Assembly (NCBI GenBank): GCA_007922195.1
Contig: ML681964.1
Coordinates: 124,001 to 188,000, forward strand
Direction: 5' to 3'
Length of the DNA stretch: 64,000 bases
DNA from: Podocnemis expansa
Lineage: Eukaryota; Chordata; Testudines; Podocnemididae
The stretch's first letter is position 1. Each line of letters starts with the position of its first letter. This document shows, one piece after another, positions 22,947 to 35,349 of this stretch. Below the pieces are notes generated by a model. That model did not search any database and had not been told where the DNA came from. It saw nothing but the letters and a program-made list of their open reading frames with translations. The position numbers and the translations under genes are program-made.

Positions 22947-25577
22947 CAATGGCCTGACTTACTAGCTCAATCTACTTGACAACACCATTCTTCCTGTTCA
23001 GAGCTGTGAACATCTTATTTCAATGAACCCCATTTGTTGTCTTAATATTTTAAAGTGGGCTTTATGAGCAGTTATTTATTACATTTTAATTTTGTGTTTG
23101 CTTGATGGTATGACAATGCATGGTTTTGTGCATGCTGCTAGCCAATACATCTTTCTTTCCCAACAGAATAGACTATTTTATTGTGTAATTTTTACACGTA
23201 TAATTTTACTATGGACGATCTGGATTAAATTAAAATGTATATCTGGATCCTAATGTAAATGTAGCACTTAGAAGTTTCATATTCTGCACTTAAACTAGCA
23301 AGAGAGAGAGAAGCTTTTGTTTGCTTGTGAAATGTTAATTCTTGCTCTGACCTTCTGTGATATCTAAAATATGTGATATGTGGCATACTTCTGTGTGTCT
23401 GAAACAGAACCAAAGCAATAATGTTTTGATGCTGAAAGCTCCTCAGGGAGCTATCAGATGTTCCAAGGCTTGTACAAAGCGAAGATGCACTGAAAATTAG
23501 TGATCTTAAACTATGATTTTAAACCCACACCTATTTGTCTTAAGCTATAATATGGTTAAAGTTGTGGCTCAAAATCAAACTAAAAGGATCTTGTTTTCCT
23601 ATAGGCAAGATTAAAAAAAAAAAAAAAAAAAACTACTAGATTTGTAAGGCAGCTTTTTCCCATAGAAATATGTTATTACAAGCAGACAATCTTCTTTTTT
23701 AATATAACAAAGGTAAATTATAAAATCTACTTCTGAGTTTTTACATTTAACTGAAAAATACTTTGTATAAAGTACTTCCATTCGCAGTAGTATATCATGA
23801 TAATTAGCTTGAATATTTTAGCATTTCTTATTCTAAGTATGACCCTTAGATCTCAAAATGCAATAAGGAATGGAAAACATTTAGATAATTGGATACAAAT
23901 TTAAATTAATTGGTATTACCATCTAATATAAATTTTCCTCATTATTAGACTTTTTGGCTCTTGTCAGGACATAATGTGTTGTTGTCTTGTGTCTTTATTC
24001 TGTTCTGTTAACTTCCCTCAATACTCTTGTTTTCTATTAAAATCAAATCCAGTATTTATAAAAACTGAATTGGCACATAAGAATATATCCTTCCACATTC
24101 TTTAAAGCAATTGCTTTTCCATTTTGTTTCCCCTTTGCCATTGAAATAATGGCAGATTCACTTTATAATGTTTCTGTATGAAAGGTGAACTAATTTTTGT
24201 GGAATTTTATTAGAATAAAATATATTGCAGATTCCTAATTTTGGGAAGGGCAAGAATCTTTTATTTTTTCATGCTGTGCACTGGGTCTTCAAAGCAATGC
24301 TAGTAAAAATTGGTGGTATTATGTAGCAGCACCCCAGCCAGACATTTGAATGTCTGAGAGGAGTTTACACTGTTTAACATATTGTAACATTTGCAAAAAT
24401 GGTCAAATACAATGCATTTCATGTACATCACAGAGTGAGTAGAGCACCAAAGAACTGCATTAGATTTGGTCATAATTTCTGTAGTTCACACTGGCTTTTC
24501 TTTATTAGTATGATTTATTTTATTAGGAGAATCTACATGGCATAGGATACTTTTACTGACTAACAAATTCTGGTCCCTAAACAAAACAAGTGATAAACAT
24601 TTTACTTTATGGAACTTAAAAGTTTTAAGCTACAGTTGCAGTTCAGTCAGTGTGATATGTATAAAGTGAAAACTACAAGAAGAGATGTGTGGGTGAAGCC
24701 ATAGAACACATTTGCTTGAAATTGCTGAGCAGGGATCTGATAATGGGCCAGAAATAAGATGTGTGGTTCACAGACAGTGAGCATAACATCTATTAAAGTA
24801 GGAGAAAAGTTTATAAAGGGCATTGGCAATAAACTATTGTTGCAGCTTTTTTTCCAAGTATTGTAAATACTTTCCTGATATTCTGTACAGCCTTGGAATG
24901 GCACCTTTTAACTAACCCCAAGTGTATTTTGTTTCCAATGTTTTTATATACAGATGTATATATGGTGCTCACTTTAGAACAGCAGTGTTGACCATTATGC
25001 TGCATAGCTGTATTATAGCCTTATTAGTTGTGTGTGGTTGGTTGAACTTCTGGGTGTACAAACGTTAGTCTGAGTGTTGTCCTTCTAGCCATTTGTTCAT
25101 AGGTGAATGATTGTGCATGTGTTGTATGTTATATTATGTTGTCATGTAAAAGGAAGGGAGAGAATAACCACTACATTAAAATAATATTGGACCAAACTAT
25201 TTAGAGCAAGTAAACAGTTTCTTGTACCCCTTAACCTGTCTTTAAAAGTTGCATATAGTTACAGTAGCATATAAATTAAATATTGTGGAAAAACAATTAG
25301 TCTTGTATTTTTCTCCGTGTGTATATATAAATGTACCTTTAGCAACTTTATCTGTATTTAAGATGTGACAATCTTGACACAGAATTTTAAGAGTAGCAGT
25401 AAAAATAAGCAGAATTAATGAAATAGAACAGAATTAAAGAACTTCTCACCAAGAAAGAATGTGTGTGTTAAGAGGGTACAGAAATATCAGCTGATCTTGT
25501 CGGTTGCTTCCAGCACTGTTTGGCTTTCTTCATTGTATAAACATTCATGATGTGTGACAGAAATGGAAAATCCAGTT

Positions 25578-25583
25578 AATAAA
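25578..25583 (+). promoter_or_regulatory. SNRK: Candidate polyadenylation signal of SNRK
   Basis: AATAAA near the end of the repeat-free 3'UTR, followed within 50 bases by a T-rich stretch (GATTTTCCTGT). A second AATAAA is at 25676-25681. The CR1 LINE begins about 125 bp after that. Confidence 0.55.
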
Positions 25584-25675
25584 AGTGACATCTTGATTGG
25601 TGCATAACCTTTGATTTTCCTGTCAACTTTATAAAATTTGCTTATCAGACTATTCATTCTGCACCATGAGGGTGA

Positions 25676-25681
25676 AATAAA
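25676..25681 (+). promoter_or_regulatory. SNRK: Second candidate polyadenylation signal of SNRK
   Basis: AATAAA about 100 bp after the first candidate and the last one before the transposon-rich intergenic region. Which of the two is used cannot be told from sequence. Confidence 0.45.
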
Positions 25682-26117
25682 CCAACTTCTGCTCTAATAT
25701 CGGAATTTAACACTACCCTATCAGTACACAGCAAACAGGTTAAAAACAGATGGGAAAGTCTTTGCACTGTAAGGCATTATTCATAAAGGGACTTAAATGT
25801 CTGAAGAATAGAATCATATAAACTGAAAGGGACCATGACAGGTCACTGAGTCCAATTCCCTGCACCCAGGGCGGGACCAAGTATCCCTATTAAACCATTC
25901 CTGACAGGTGTTTTGTCTAACCTGCTCTTCAAAAAACCTCCAATATAGGAGATTCACAACATGCCGAGGCAACTTATTTCAGTGTTTAATCACCCTGACT
26001 GGCATTTTTTTCCTGATGTCTAGGCTGAACCTTCCTTGCTGTAATTTAAGCCAGTTGCTTGTTGTCCTGTCATCTGTGATTAAGGAGAATAATTTCTCTT
26101 TCTTCCTCATAACAACC

Positions 26118-27821
26118 TTATAGGTATTTAAAAACTGTTATCAGAGTCCCTTGCAGTCTCCTTTTTTCTAGACTAAACAAACCCAGTTCTTTCAGTCTTC
26201 CTTCATAAGTCAAATGTTCCAGACCTCTAATCATTTTTGTTGCCCTTCTCTGGACTTTCTTCAGTTTTTCCACATACTTTTTGAAATGAGGCACCCAAAA
26301 CTGGATACAGTACTCAAGTTGAGGCCTAATCAGTGCAGAGCAGAGTGGAAGAATCACTTCTTGTGTCTTATTCACAATACTCCTGTTAATACACCTCAGA
26401 ATGGCATTTGTTTTTCACCAGTATTACACTGCTGACTCATGTTTAGCTTGTGATCCACTATTATGCCCAGCTCCCTTCCTGCAATACTCCTTCCTAAGCA
26501 GTCATTGTTCATTTTTGTATGTGTGCAATGGATTGTTCAACCCTAAGGGGAGTACTTGACACTTAGCTTTGAGTTTCATTCTATTTATCTCCAACCATTT
26601 CACCAGTTTGTCCAAATCATTTGAGCCTAGCCTTCAAAGCATTTGCAACCCCTCCCAGCTTGCTATTATCTGCAGACTTTATAAGTTTGCTATCTATGCC
26701 ATCATATAAGTCATTGATAAAAATGTTGAACAAAACTGGATCCAGGACGGATCCCTGCGGCATGCCACTTGTTAAGTCCTTCCAGCCTGAAATGTGAACT
26801 GTTGATAACTACTCTCTTAGAGCAGTTACCCAACCTGTTTGTCACCCATCAGACAGTAGCTCCATCTAGTTTGTGCCTCTCCCATTTATTAATAAGAATG
26901 TGATGTGAGACTGTATCAAATGTCTTACTAAAATCTAGATATATCACATCTACTGTTTCCCCTCTAACCACAATGCTCATAACCACATCATAGAAAGCTA
27001 GCAAGTTGGCTTGACATGATTTGTTTTTGACAAATGCATGCTGACTAGCCATAAGCACCTTAGTCTTGTCTAGATGTTTGCAAACGTATGCCTCAATTAT
27101 CTTCCATTATTTTTCCCAGGCCAGAGGTTAAACTTACTGGTTTATAATTCCTTAGATTGTGCTTGCTTCCTTTTTTGTAGTTGTTTTGTAGTTTGCCCTT
27201 TTCTAGTCCTCCAGGACCTCACTTGTTTTCCATGATTTTTCAAAGATAATAGCTAACCGTTCAATATCTCCTGAGTCAGCTCCTTAAGTGGTCTAGGGTA
27301 CATATCATCAGGCCCTAGTGACTTGAAGACATCCAACTTGTCAAAGTAATTTTTAACTAGCTTTCTGTATTTTGGCTTCCGATCCCATCTCATTGCTATT
27401 GCACTCCTCTGCCGCAGACATCCAGTCTCCACCAGCGTTCTCAGTGAATATTGAAACAAATTATTTAGTTCCTGCCATTTCAGCATTTTCATTTGTTTTA
27501 CCCTCTTTGTTGAGTAAGAGTCCTACATTGCCCTTGGTTTTCGTCTTGTTTCTGATGTTTTTGAAGAATCCCTTTTTGCTACCCTTTATGCCATCAGCTG
27601 GTTTGATCTCTGTGCCTTGGCCTTTTGGATTTCTCCTCTACGTGTTCGTAGTCCTCCTTTGTAATGTGACCTAGTTTCCACTTTTTGTAGCACTCACTCT
27701 CTATTTTTAAATTATTGAAGGGCTTCTGGTTAACCCAAGATGGTCTCTTGCCATATTTCTTATCCCTTCTACGCAGTGGCATGGGTAACTCTTGTGCTCT
27801 TAACACCTCTCTGAAAAACAT
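26118..27821 (-). pseudogene. CR1 ORF2 (endonuclease/reverse transcriptase) remnants
   Basis: Broken reading frames of the CR1 pol protein. The YLDFSKTFDTVSHHIL segment is the RT motif around the first catalytic Asp (AFDTV in active copies). [20 protein letters not shown] and [20 protein letters not shown] belong to the conserved C-terminal region. The gaps between the blocks are in other frames with stops, so the protein cannot be made. The 5' endonuclease part was not recognised. Confidence 0.75.
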
Positions 27822-28651
27822 TTTTCCTTTTAGACATTCTCCTCATAGCACACTCAGGGAGTTGATGGGAAAGATGCTAACGTCTGCCTTCCTAAAATCC
27901 ATTGTTTTTGTTTTGGTATCCTCTCTAACATTTCTGAGAATCATGAACTCTTATTTCATGATTGCTTCCACCTATCTACCTTCCACTATCAAATATTTGA
28001 CCACTTCTTCACTGTTTGTCAAAACCAAATCTAGAATAGCCTCTCCCCTAGAAGTTCTCTCCACTTTTTGAAATAATAAATTGTCGTCAATGCATTTCAA
28101 GAACTTACTGGATAATCTGTGCCTTGTTGTGTTATTTTCCCAACAGATATCTGGGTAATTGAAGTCCCTCCATCACCACCAAGTCCTGTGTCTTGGATGA
28201 TTTTGTTAATTGCTGAAAAAAAAAGGCTCAACACCTTCTTCCTGGTTGGGCGGTCTATAGTAGACCCCATACCTGAGATGACCCATGTTTTTTACTCTCA
28301 ACCCATCCTTCTATTTCCAAATCTCTCTCTCTTCCCTTTCTGTTCTTTCTAAGCAAGCTGTATTCTGCTATATTAATGTTCCACTCATTTGTATTATCCC
28401 ACCAAGGGTCTGTGATAACTGTCATAGTTATGTTTGGCTATAAGCATTTCAAGTTCTTCATGCTTATTACCCATACACCTTTCATTTGTATACAAACATT
28501 GGACACTGATCTGCTTTTCCTCTCCCCCAATTCTGATTAGTCATTCTCTTGTTTCTGCCACTAACATCTGGACCCCCCTCAAGTTCCATCTCTTCCCCAA
28601 GTTCACCCTGGTTTTCACTTGTGAGCTTTAGGTCACTGGTCCCTCTCAAAA

Positions 28652-29478
28652 CTAGTGTAAAGCTCTCCTCACTAGGTTAGTCAGCCCATGTCCGAATACA
28701 CTCTTCCCCTTCCTCGATAGGTGGACTCCATCTCTGCCCAGCAGTCCATCCTCTTGGAACAGCATCCTCTGGTCGAGAAAGCCAAAGCCCTCCTGATGAC
28801 ACCATCTCCAGAGCCAGGCATTCACATTCCAGATGCATCTGTCTCTGTGCAGGCTCCTGCCCTTGACCAGAAAGATCAAGGAGAACACCACCTGAGCACC
28901 AAACTCCTTCACCTGTGCTCCCAGACCCCTGTAGTCACCTTTGATCTGCTGAGGGTCACTTCTCACAGTATCATGGATGAGTAGAATGGGGTAGTAGTCA
29001 GATGGGCAGCTGATTCTTCACAGTTTTTCCCTAATGTCTCTGATATGTTTCCTGGCAGACAGCATACCTCCTGAGACACCATGTCAGGGTAACAGAAGGG
29101 TGCCTCCATCCCCCTCAGAAGAGAGTCCCCAGCCACCACTACCCTACATTTCTTCTGGGTGTGGTGGTTGCGTTCCTCCCAGCCTCAGGGGGCGCATGCC
29201 TTCCCCTCTTCCACCTCATCCCTCGTCTCTAGCACTGCCTAACGATATGGGAGTAGGGGTGGAGCACTCTCTGCTGCCAGAAGTAACCTGCTGCCAGTGT
29301 CCTCCCTGTGCCAGAGCAATCCCATCCTCCAGTGGTGTGGCAGCAATCCTCTAGATAGTTTCCTCAGCTTTGGATGTCTCCTCATGGATGCTATCAAGAA
29401 CTTCTCCAGGGTATAGACACTCCTGAGCCTAGCTAGCTCCTCCTGTAACTCCCCCACCAGCTTCCTGAGTGATTGCAC
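28652..29478 (-). pseudogene. CR1 ORF1 remnants (esterase and coiled-coil parts)
   Basis: 28652-28966 reads GDYRGLGAQVKEFGAQVVFS and later FLDQRMLFQEDGLLGRDGVH, the SGNH/esterase-like domain of CR1 ORF1; the conserved GRDGVHL near its end matches the GxDGxH block. 29239-29478 has LRKLVGELQEELARLRSV, a coiled coil expected upstream of it. The two lie in different frames or are separated by stops. Confidence 0.7.
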
Positions 29479-29790
29479 CAGAAGGCACCTTTCACACTCT
29501 ATGATCTCCCCAGCCTTATTTTCTGTGAATGGAAAATGCAGGTCACAGTCCCTGCCAAGTGCATACTAGGATCTGGGTAGAGGCATCCATGGTCAAAATG
29601 CCTGTCTGGATGCAGGTGCAGGTGGAGGAGACAGAAGCAGTGCTGGCACAGCAATGCGGCTCCTCTTCACCATAGTGGCCTCACAAACTCCTCCTCCTTC
29701 CCTCTCAAACTTCCTTGTTTGCAGTCCCTTGGTCGCTCAGCTACTGGCTTTTAAGGCCTTCTCTGCCTAGGTCAGCCCTTGCCCCTTGTT

Positions 29791-31048
29791 AAGCACAGAT
29801 CAGAAGAGTGATCACAAGGCTGTTTGAGGCTGATCAAGGGCAAGCAGGGAATAGTGGTACAAACAGCCCCCAGACACACAATCAATCATGATCCCAGTTC
29901 ACACAGTAATTGACAAGCAAAAGAAATCACCCAAGGTTTGCGTTCTCCCTTGCTTCTTCAGCAAGAGGATCTCCTTCGCCTCCTCAAGGCTTCGCCATTC
30001 CTTTCACTCTCAAACCCCCCTGTTTGTTCACAAGTAGCTACGCACTACTGACATTTACAAAATCATTAGTCAGATGCCCTCTCCCCAATTCTTCAGGTGC
30101 CTCAGTTTCTATTGGTTGAATATGTGCAGTGACATTTGCTGCTGTGCAGTGATGCTCATACCTAAGACCTGCCAGGATTCTCAGTCTAGGCATGTCCTGA
30201 GCTGGTAGATGTGCTAAGCTCATGCCTGATCTGTATAAGAGACAGCTGGCTACCAGAAGACAGGGAATTTTGGAAGCTGACTGGTAAATAGGGCACTCAG
30301 GATGTAAGAGACCCAAGTCTGAATCCCTGATTTACAGCATAAACTTGAACCTCTCTCTTTACACAGCCAAAGTGAGTATCCTAACCATTGGACAGCCAAT
30401 TTCTCATGTTTCTGCCCCAATAACTATTTACACAAAATGGAACATCTTCAGAAAAGATGGACACATCCACCCCCAGGTGGTGGCTGGGGCATTCTCCTGG
30501 AATCTAGGAAATCTGGGTTCAAGGCCTTGCTTCAAACTGGGCAGAGCAGGGTTTAAAACCAGGTCATCATTGTTGCACAGGAGTACCCTAGTCACTGGGC
30601 TATGAAGGGGATCCCAGCTGAGCAGCGGACTGATGTCTGAGAATTCTGAGCAAAGGCAAGAATCTCCCTCCAATTTAAAGTTAGGCCCTGCCCCTTAGCA
30701 GCTCTCGTTCAGCTTGTGAATACCTGTCTTACATACCTCTCCCTTGACAACTCAGTCTGAGGCTGGATCCCTATTTTGGGCCTGTGAATTCTGGTGGATA
30801 GCAGAGCACCTGATGAATTGCACATTGCACTTGTCTACACTTAACACGAAACACCAGCCTTAAGCCAATAAATGAGGTTAATTATAACTCCCTTGTTTTT
30901 GCTCAGTGTCTACAGGCAGAGGCGCATTTGTGTAACAACATTCCTTTGGCTACACTGGTGTTAGGGGTGTGTTGACAAGATCACAACTATTCTCTTGTGC
31001 TTAAAATCCTGTGGTTGGCAACAAGTGAAAAGTAACTCAAGAAAAGCA
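29791..31048. other. Intergenic, one candidate MITE only
   Basis: No gene. The stretch to about 30020 may be CR1 5'UTR. A candidate inverted-repeat element is listed at 30831-30981. Confidence 0.4.
30831..30981. mobile_element. Candidate MITE with TTGTC...GACAA ends
   Basis: TTGTCTACACTTAACACG and the reverse complement of GGTGTTAGGGGTGTGTTGACAAG are similar, giving imperfect inverted ends around about 150 bp. No clear target duplication. Confidence 0.35.
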
Positions 31049-31250
31049 AAACAAACAAGGAGTTCTGTGGCACTTAAAATCCCACATCGTCAGATGCTTT
31101 GAAGATGGGGGAACTTGAAGTGTCTGACAAAGTGGGATTTTCTCTCACGAAAGCTCATGCAATAACTATAATTGTTAGTCTTTAAGCGCCACAGGATTCC
31201 TTGTTTGTTTTTACTGAACTAGACTAACACAACTGCCCCTTTGGATCTTG
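31049..31250. mobile_element. PLE terminal repeat copy with 9-bp duplication
   Basis: Two inverted PLE arms: AACAAGGAGTTCTGTGGCAC on the left and the complementary GCGCCACAGGATTCCTTG on the right, then the outer sequence TGAACTAGACTAACACAAC. AGAAAAGCA lies at 31040-31048 and 31251-31259. The core is CTGACAA then a hairpin then GAAA. Confidence 0.7.
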
Positions 31251-31464
31251 AGAAAAGCAGATCAGTTTAGCTATTTGAGGCTGAAGAAAAGCCATCCAGG
31301 AGTAATGTCACCTCACTCTTAAATATTGGAATTTTAAACATGTAAAAGTTGGTTTCAAATATTCTCCAAAGTGAGTAAGTTTGATCAAAAAATGGATAGG
31401 ACATTGACAGCAACACACAACAGAAAAATGCCAACAGTCTTGAGCATTAGCTCTTTTTTTGCTT

Positions 31465-32880
31465 GCCAATCATAGAATTGTAGGGCTAAAAAGTACCTCA
31501 GGAGTTCACATCTAATTCAGCCACATAAACAATGAGGCAGAAGCAAGAATACCAGGCCCATTCCTGACATTTTTTTCCAATTTGTCCTTAAAAGACTACA
31601 ATGGTAGATTCCGTGATCTCTCTTTGGAGCCTATTCCAAGACTTACCTAGACTTGCTTAGAAAGTTTTTCCTAATTATCTAAATCTCCTTTGCTGCAGAT
31701 TAAGCCAAATTCTTGACCTACCATCAGTGGACAAGGGGGAACAATTGATCACCGTTCACTATCCTCTTTGTAACAAGCAGCTTTTAACATATTTGAAAAC
31801 TATATTAGCTTTTCTCTTTAGTTGTCTAAAACTAAATGTATCCAGATTTTTAATAAATCTTTCATTATAGATCATGTTTTCTAAAGCTTTTATTTTTGTT
31901 TTTCTCCTCTGGTCACATTTGTGATTGTCCACATTTTTTTTTAAGGTGTGGAACCCAAAAATGGACACAGAACTTCACTGAAGGCCTCAAACAGAGCTGT
32001 ACAAAATTATTGTCCATATTTTACATGCAACGCTCCTGTTAATATTTTCAAGACTAACGGCTTTTTTTTTTTTTTTGCAACTGCATCATGTGGTTGTCTT
32101 ATCTTCAATCTGTCATCCACTATAAATCCTAGGTCCTTTTCAGTAATACTTCTATCTATCCAGTTACAACCTCATTTTGTATCTGTGCATTTGATCTTTT
32201 TCTTTCCTAAAGTAGTACTTTGCACTCATCTTTGCTGGTTTCATCTAACCGATTTCAAACTAATTTGTCAAGGACACTTTGAATTCTAATTCTGTTCTCT
32301 AAAATGCTTGCACAACCACTTCCACCATGATGTCATCAACAAATTTTATAAATAGACTTTACACTCCACTATCCAACTCAGTGAAAATATTGAATGATCC
32401 TGAACCCAGGAGAGACTAGACCCCCCACCAGTTTGACCATAGTCTTTGGTATCAGCAATTTATTAATGTTTCCATCTTTTGTAGTCCTCCTTTTTAATTT
32501 TCAAGTAATTAAAGTCACTGATGCAGCCATTTTGACCTCCTACTCTACTTCCCACTTTTCTTTTGCACTAACATGGTTTGCTCTTGTCCCTTACTGTAGG
32601 CACTCCTGAACTCTTTTCCCCATACGTTTTCTTTCCCTAGAACTCTACCAACCACTTCTCTGAATTTGTTAAATCTGCTTTTTTGAAGTCCGTTGCCCTT
32701 ATTCTGATGCTTTCCTTCGCTTTAGAGTCATGAAATCCATCATTTCCTGACCACTTCATCCAAACTTCCTTGTACCTTTGCATCTGCAACCACTTGCACC
32801 CTGTTAGTCAGAATCAAGCCTAAACTGGCTGTCCCCCTGGTTATTTCTCCTGCTTGCAAACTTAGAATTAAGTGAGAGGA
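31465..32880 (-). mobile_element. Old CR1 LINE
   Basis: Starts with ATCATAGAATTGTAGGGC, the CR1 tail in reverse orientation, followed by a diverged ORF2 C-terminus (31759-31968 still shows FSFRQLKRKANIVFKYVK). Heavily mutated. The 5' end is unclear. Confidence 0.6.
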
Positions 32881-33023
32881 AGCAGTTGGTAAGAGTAACT
32901 CTATGTAAAACAAAGCTCTGAAATAACACTAGCAAAAGTAAAAATTTTGTATCTACAAATACATACCCAATATAGATTCTACAAAAGATGGAGAAAAGAG
33001 AGACTAAAAGTGATTCCAAAAAT

Positions 33024-33092
33024 GGAAGACAAACAAGGAGTCCTGTGTCACTTTTAAAGATGAACAAATTTATCTAATGCATGAGCTTTGTA
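33024..33092. mobile_element. PLE terminal fragment
   Basis: ACAAACAAGGAGTCCTGTGT, CTTTTAAAGATGAACAAATT and GCATGAGCTTTG match the PLE arm up to the ribozyme-like region. Truncated. Confidence 0.6.
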
Positions 33093-33600
33093 AGAATGGA
33101 AAAATGGAAGAAATCAGCCAATTTTTTCACCCTTCAAGAGATTTTAAATATAGCATTTAACTGTAAAACTAGCTGAACAGCACTCACTTCTAATGACTAA
33201 TTTGAAGATATGTAGGCAATTAGATGCATATAAATCAGTAACTTAGGTACAGAACTGCCTCTCAATTTGTACGTCTACAAATTAAGCCTAAATCTTAGAT
33301 TTACTTTTGTAAAATTTAACAAGAGGCTGAGGCTTGTAACAATTCCTATATTCAGTCACACATCTTTTCTTCAGTATTCTGAGGTATGAATGTCTTACTA
33401 TTAGCTATTTTTCTGTAAAAGATTCAACTGAGAAATTTTTGGATTTAGAGAATATACTAAACATGTGCTTTATATCATCACTGATTTAACCTTTTATATA
33501 ATGTGCATTATATTTTGATTTCCACAGTTAAACCTAACAGAAGCATGCTATGGACTTTTTATAAACAGAGCAAATTTTTGTAAAAATTTAATTTGCTACT
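33093..33600. other. Intergenic, no recognised feature
   Basis: AT-rich. Nothing seen. Confidence 0.55.
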
Positions 33601-33604
33601 GGAA

Positions 33605-34243
33605 GCTGTAAGCATAGGCACCCTGAGTTAGTTCCTCACTGGCTTACGGGTAGAGCTGGTTCTGCCTCCACTACAGCCATATGGAAGCAATTTCCAAAGG
33701 GATAGCCGCGTTAGTCTAGTCCAGCAAAAACAAACAAGGAGTCATGTGGCACTTTAAGACTAACAGATTTATTTTTCGCATGAGCTTTCATGGGAGAAAA
33801 TCCCACTTTGTCAGATGCTTTGAAGATGGGTGAATGACTCCTTGTTTGTTTTTTCATATGGAAGCAGGCCACTTTCTCTCTGATCTCCTATTTCCCTAGC
33901 CGCAGCAGGGAAACCACACGTGTGCTGTGAACGCCATCTGTGTCCTTAGGCAGTGGCTCCCTTCTGCAGGCAGGGAGAAGAGGATCAGTGCTGCTATCCC
34001 TCTGGCTCCAGCAGGGACCTCAGCACCTATGGACCCAGGATGAGCACTTTGCCATGCTTTCTACTACATCCATGGGCAGAGGAGTGATGATCTCCCATCC
34101 CCTTGGCTGCAGTAAGGCATTTTCACCTTTTTTTTTTTTTTTTTTTTTGTCCCATGGCAACACACTCTGCCTGGGTCCTTAGGCAGTGCTTCCTTCTGCA
34201 GCTAGCAGGAGGGGAGCTGAGGGCCACAGATTAGGAACCACTG
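33605..34243. mobile_element. hAT-derived repeat (same family as 61531-62579)
   Basis: The right end TTAGGAACCACTG at 34231-34243 is a hAT terminus. The interior GGGTCCTTAGGCAGTGCTTC and repeated CTGCAG..AGG..GGGAG blocks also occur in the hAT element at 61531. A T22-type tract is at 34127-34148. The left end is not defined. A PLE copy is nested at 33690-33854. Confidence 0.5.
33690..33854. mobile_element. Short PLE copy with 12-bp duplication
   Basis: Begins TTCCAAAGGGATAGCCGCG, continues AACAAGGAGTCATGTGGCAC and a ribozyme-like arm (TTGTCAG on +, CTGACAA on -), and ends GACTCCTTGTTTG. An exact CATATGGAAGCA is found at 33678-33689 and 33855-33866, so both boundaries are certain. Confidence 0.85.
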
Positions 34244-34249
34244 GTTCAG

Positions 34250-34612
34250 AGTGTCCCTGATATGGGAGAATAACCAGGCTTCAACATGAAATTGCAGAGC
34301 TAGAATTCATATGAAAACATGACACCACCAGACTAGCTTTGAATAGGGACCTGGAATAGCTAACTCATTACAAAAGTAATTCACAATCTCACCTTCTCAT
34401 CCATTGTTCCACACTGTTTGAATCAAAACTTGATTGGTTTGCCAAAAAAGTCTGAACTGACCTTGTGACATACCCTCCTCTCCATGTATATAATCACCTA
34501 CGTACTGCTCTGATGAGGTGTGATTATATCCACAAAAGCTCATGCAATAAGTAAATCCACTAGTCTTTAAAAGTGCGACAGAACTCCTTGTTTGTTTTTC
34601 AGGAGCAGTTGA
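34250..34612 (+). mobile_element. PLE terminal repeat of a second subfamily
   Basis: CATTACAAAAGTAATTCACA, GACCTTGTGACATACCCTCC and then CTGATGA (34510-34516), a GGTGTGATTATATCCAC hairpin and AAAAGCTCATGC. It ends AAAGTGCGACAGAACTCCTT. The sequence 5' to the core differs from the 47026-49500 family, but the distal half is shared. Confidence 0.6.
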
Positions 34613-35349
34613 TATAGGACACAGCGAACAAGCACTGAACAAGAAGGCTGATGAAAAAATACTCAAGATCAGATCCATGATAGTGTGCATACATTGTTGT
34701 CTGGTAAATAAATGAATTGGGACATCACAACTGCTCTAGGTTTAAAATGGCTGTTTCATCCCCTTTCAACTATACCAAGCCACATTTATTCTGATTACCA
34801 TCACACTGACTTATACCAGGGAGGAATTTGGCCTCATAACTTCATGTGTTTAGCACAGAATGAAGTTCTGTCTTGGTTCACATTAGAAATCAATGTGTAT
34901 CATATTTTAGGCAGGAAAGATATAAATATGTAGGGTTTTTTTGTTTTTGTTTTTTTTTAAAGATTTCTAGTTTTTGGAGTATAGCCTTGAGCATAAATTG
35001 ACTCTCCCCAGGTACCTCAATGAATTTCTGCAAATGAATAGTCACAAGTAAATCAAAGAAATGCTTGCTTACTGCATCCAGACTTCCTGCACCATTCCTC
35101 TCCCCCTCTGTTTATCTGTATACATTTTACCAATATTTTCCTTTGTGGTAGCAAAACTAATTCCCAACTAAGGAATGGGTGTATTCACTAGCTTAGAAAC
35201 CATCTTTCTCACTATCATCTAATCAATATGGTTATATTAACAAGTTATCAATGCATTTTCCTTAAATACTATGATCTATGTTTTTGTAAATTAAGTATAA
35301 CTTCATCACATAAGCTTTCATGGATAACCTAGCCCCTGGCTCAACAAAT
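34613..35349. other. Intergenic, no recognised feature
   Basis: No gene or repeat recognised. T-rich tract near 34936-34958. Confidence 0.55.

Larger units (their letters stand above)
22947..25700 (+). other. SNRK: SNRK 3' untranslated region
   Basis: AT-rich sequence directly after the SNRK stop with no recognisable transposon over about 2.7 kb, in contrast to the repeat-dense flanks. That fits an exonic 3'UTR under constraint. It contains an A19-type tract near 23612 and two TGTATATA motifs (24955-24962 and 25320-25327) that match the Pumilio-binding consensus. An AATAAA at 24214 could serve a shorter isoform; the main end is placed near the AATAAA at 25578 or 25676. The exact end is inferred, since no transcript evidence is available. 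Confidence 0.75.
25806..29790 (-). mobile_element. Nearly full-length CR1 LINE
   Basis: About 4 kb of CR1 in reverse orientation. From its 3' side: a tail starting near 25806 (GAATCATATAAACTGAAAGG), the ORF2 C-terminus (26118-26375, [20 protein letters not shown]), the RT core (26849-27058, VIYLDFSKTFDTVSHHILI), further RT N-terminal pieces (27253-27492, 27594-27821), the ORF1 esterase domain (28652-28966) and an ORF1 coiled coil (29239-29478). The 5' boundary is uncertain and may reach about 30020. Stops and frameshifts separate the blocks. Confidence 0.8.

Noticed and set aside
30480..30605. tRNA-derived SINE suggested by GGGTTCAAGGC
   Set aside because: The putative B box is imperfect, no A box was found at the right distance, and no tail or duplication is visible.
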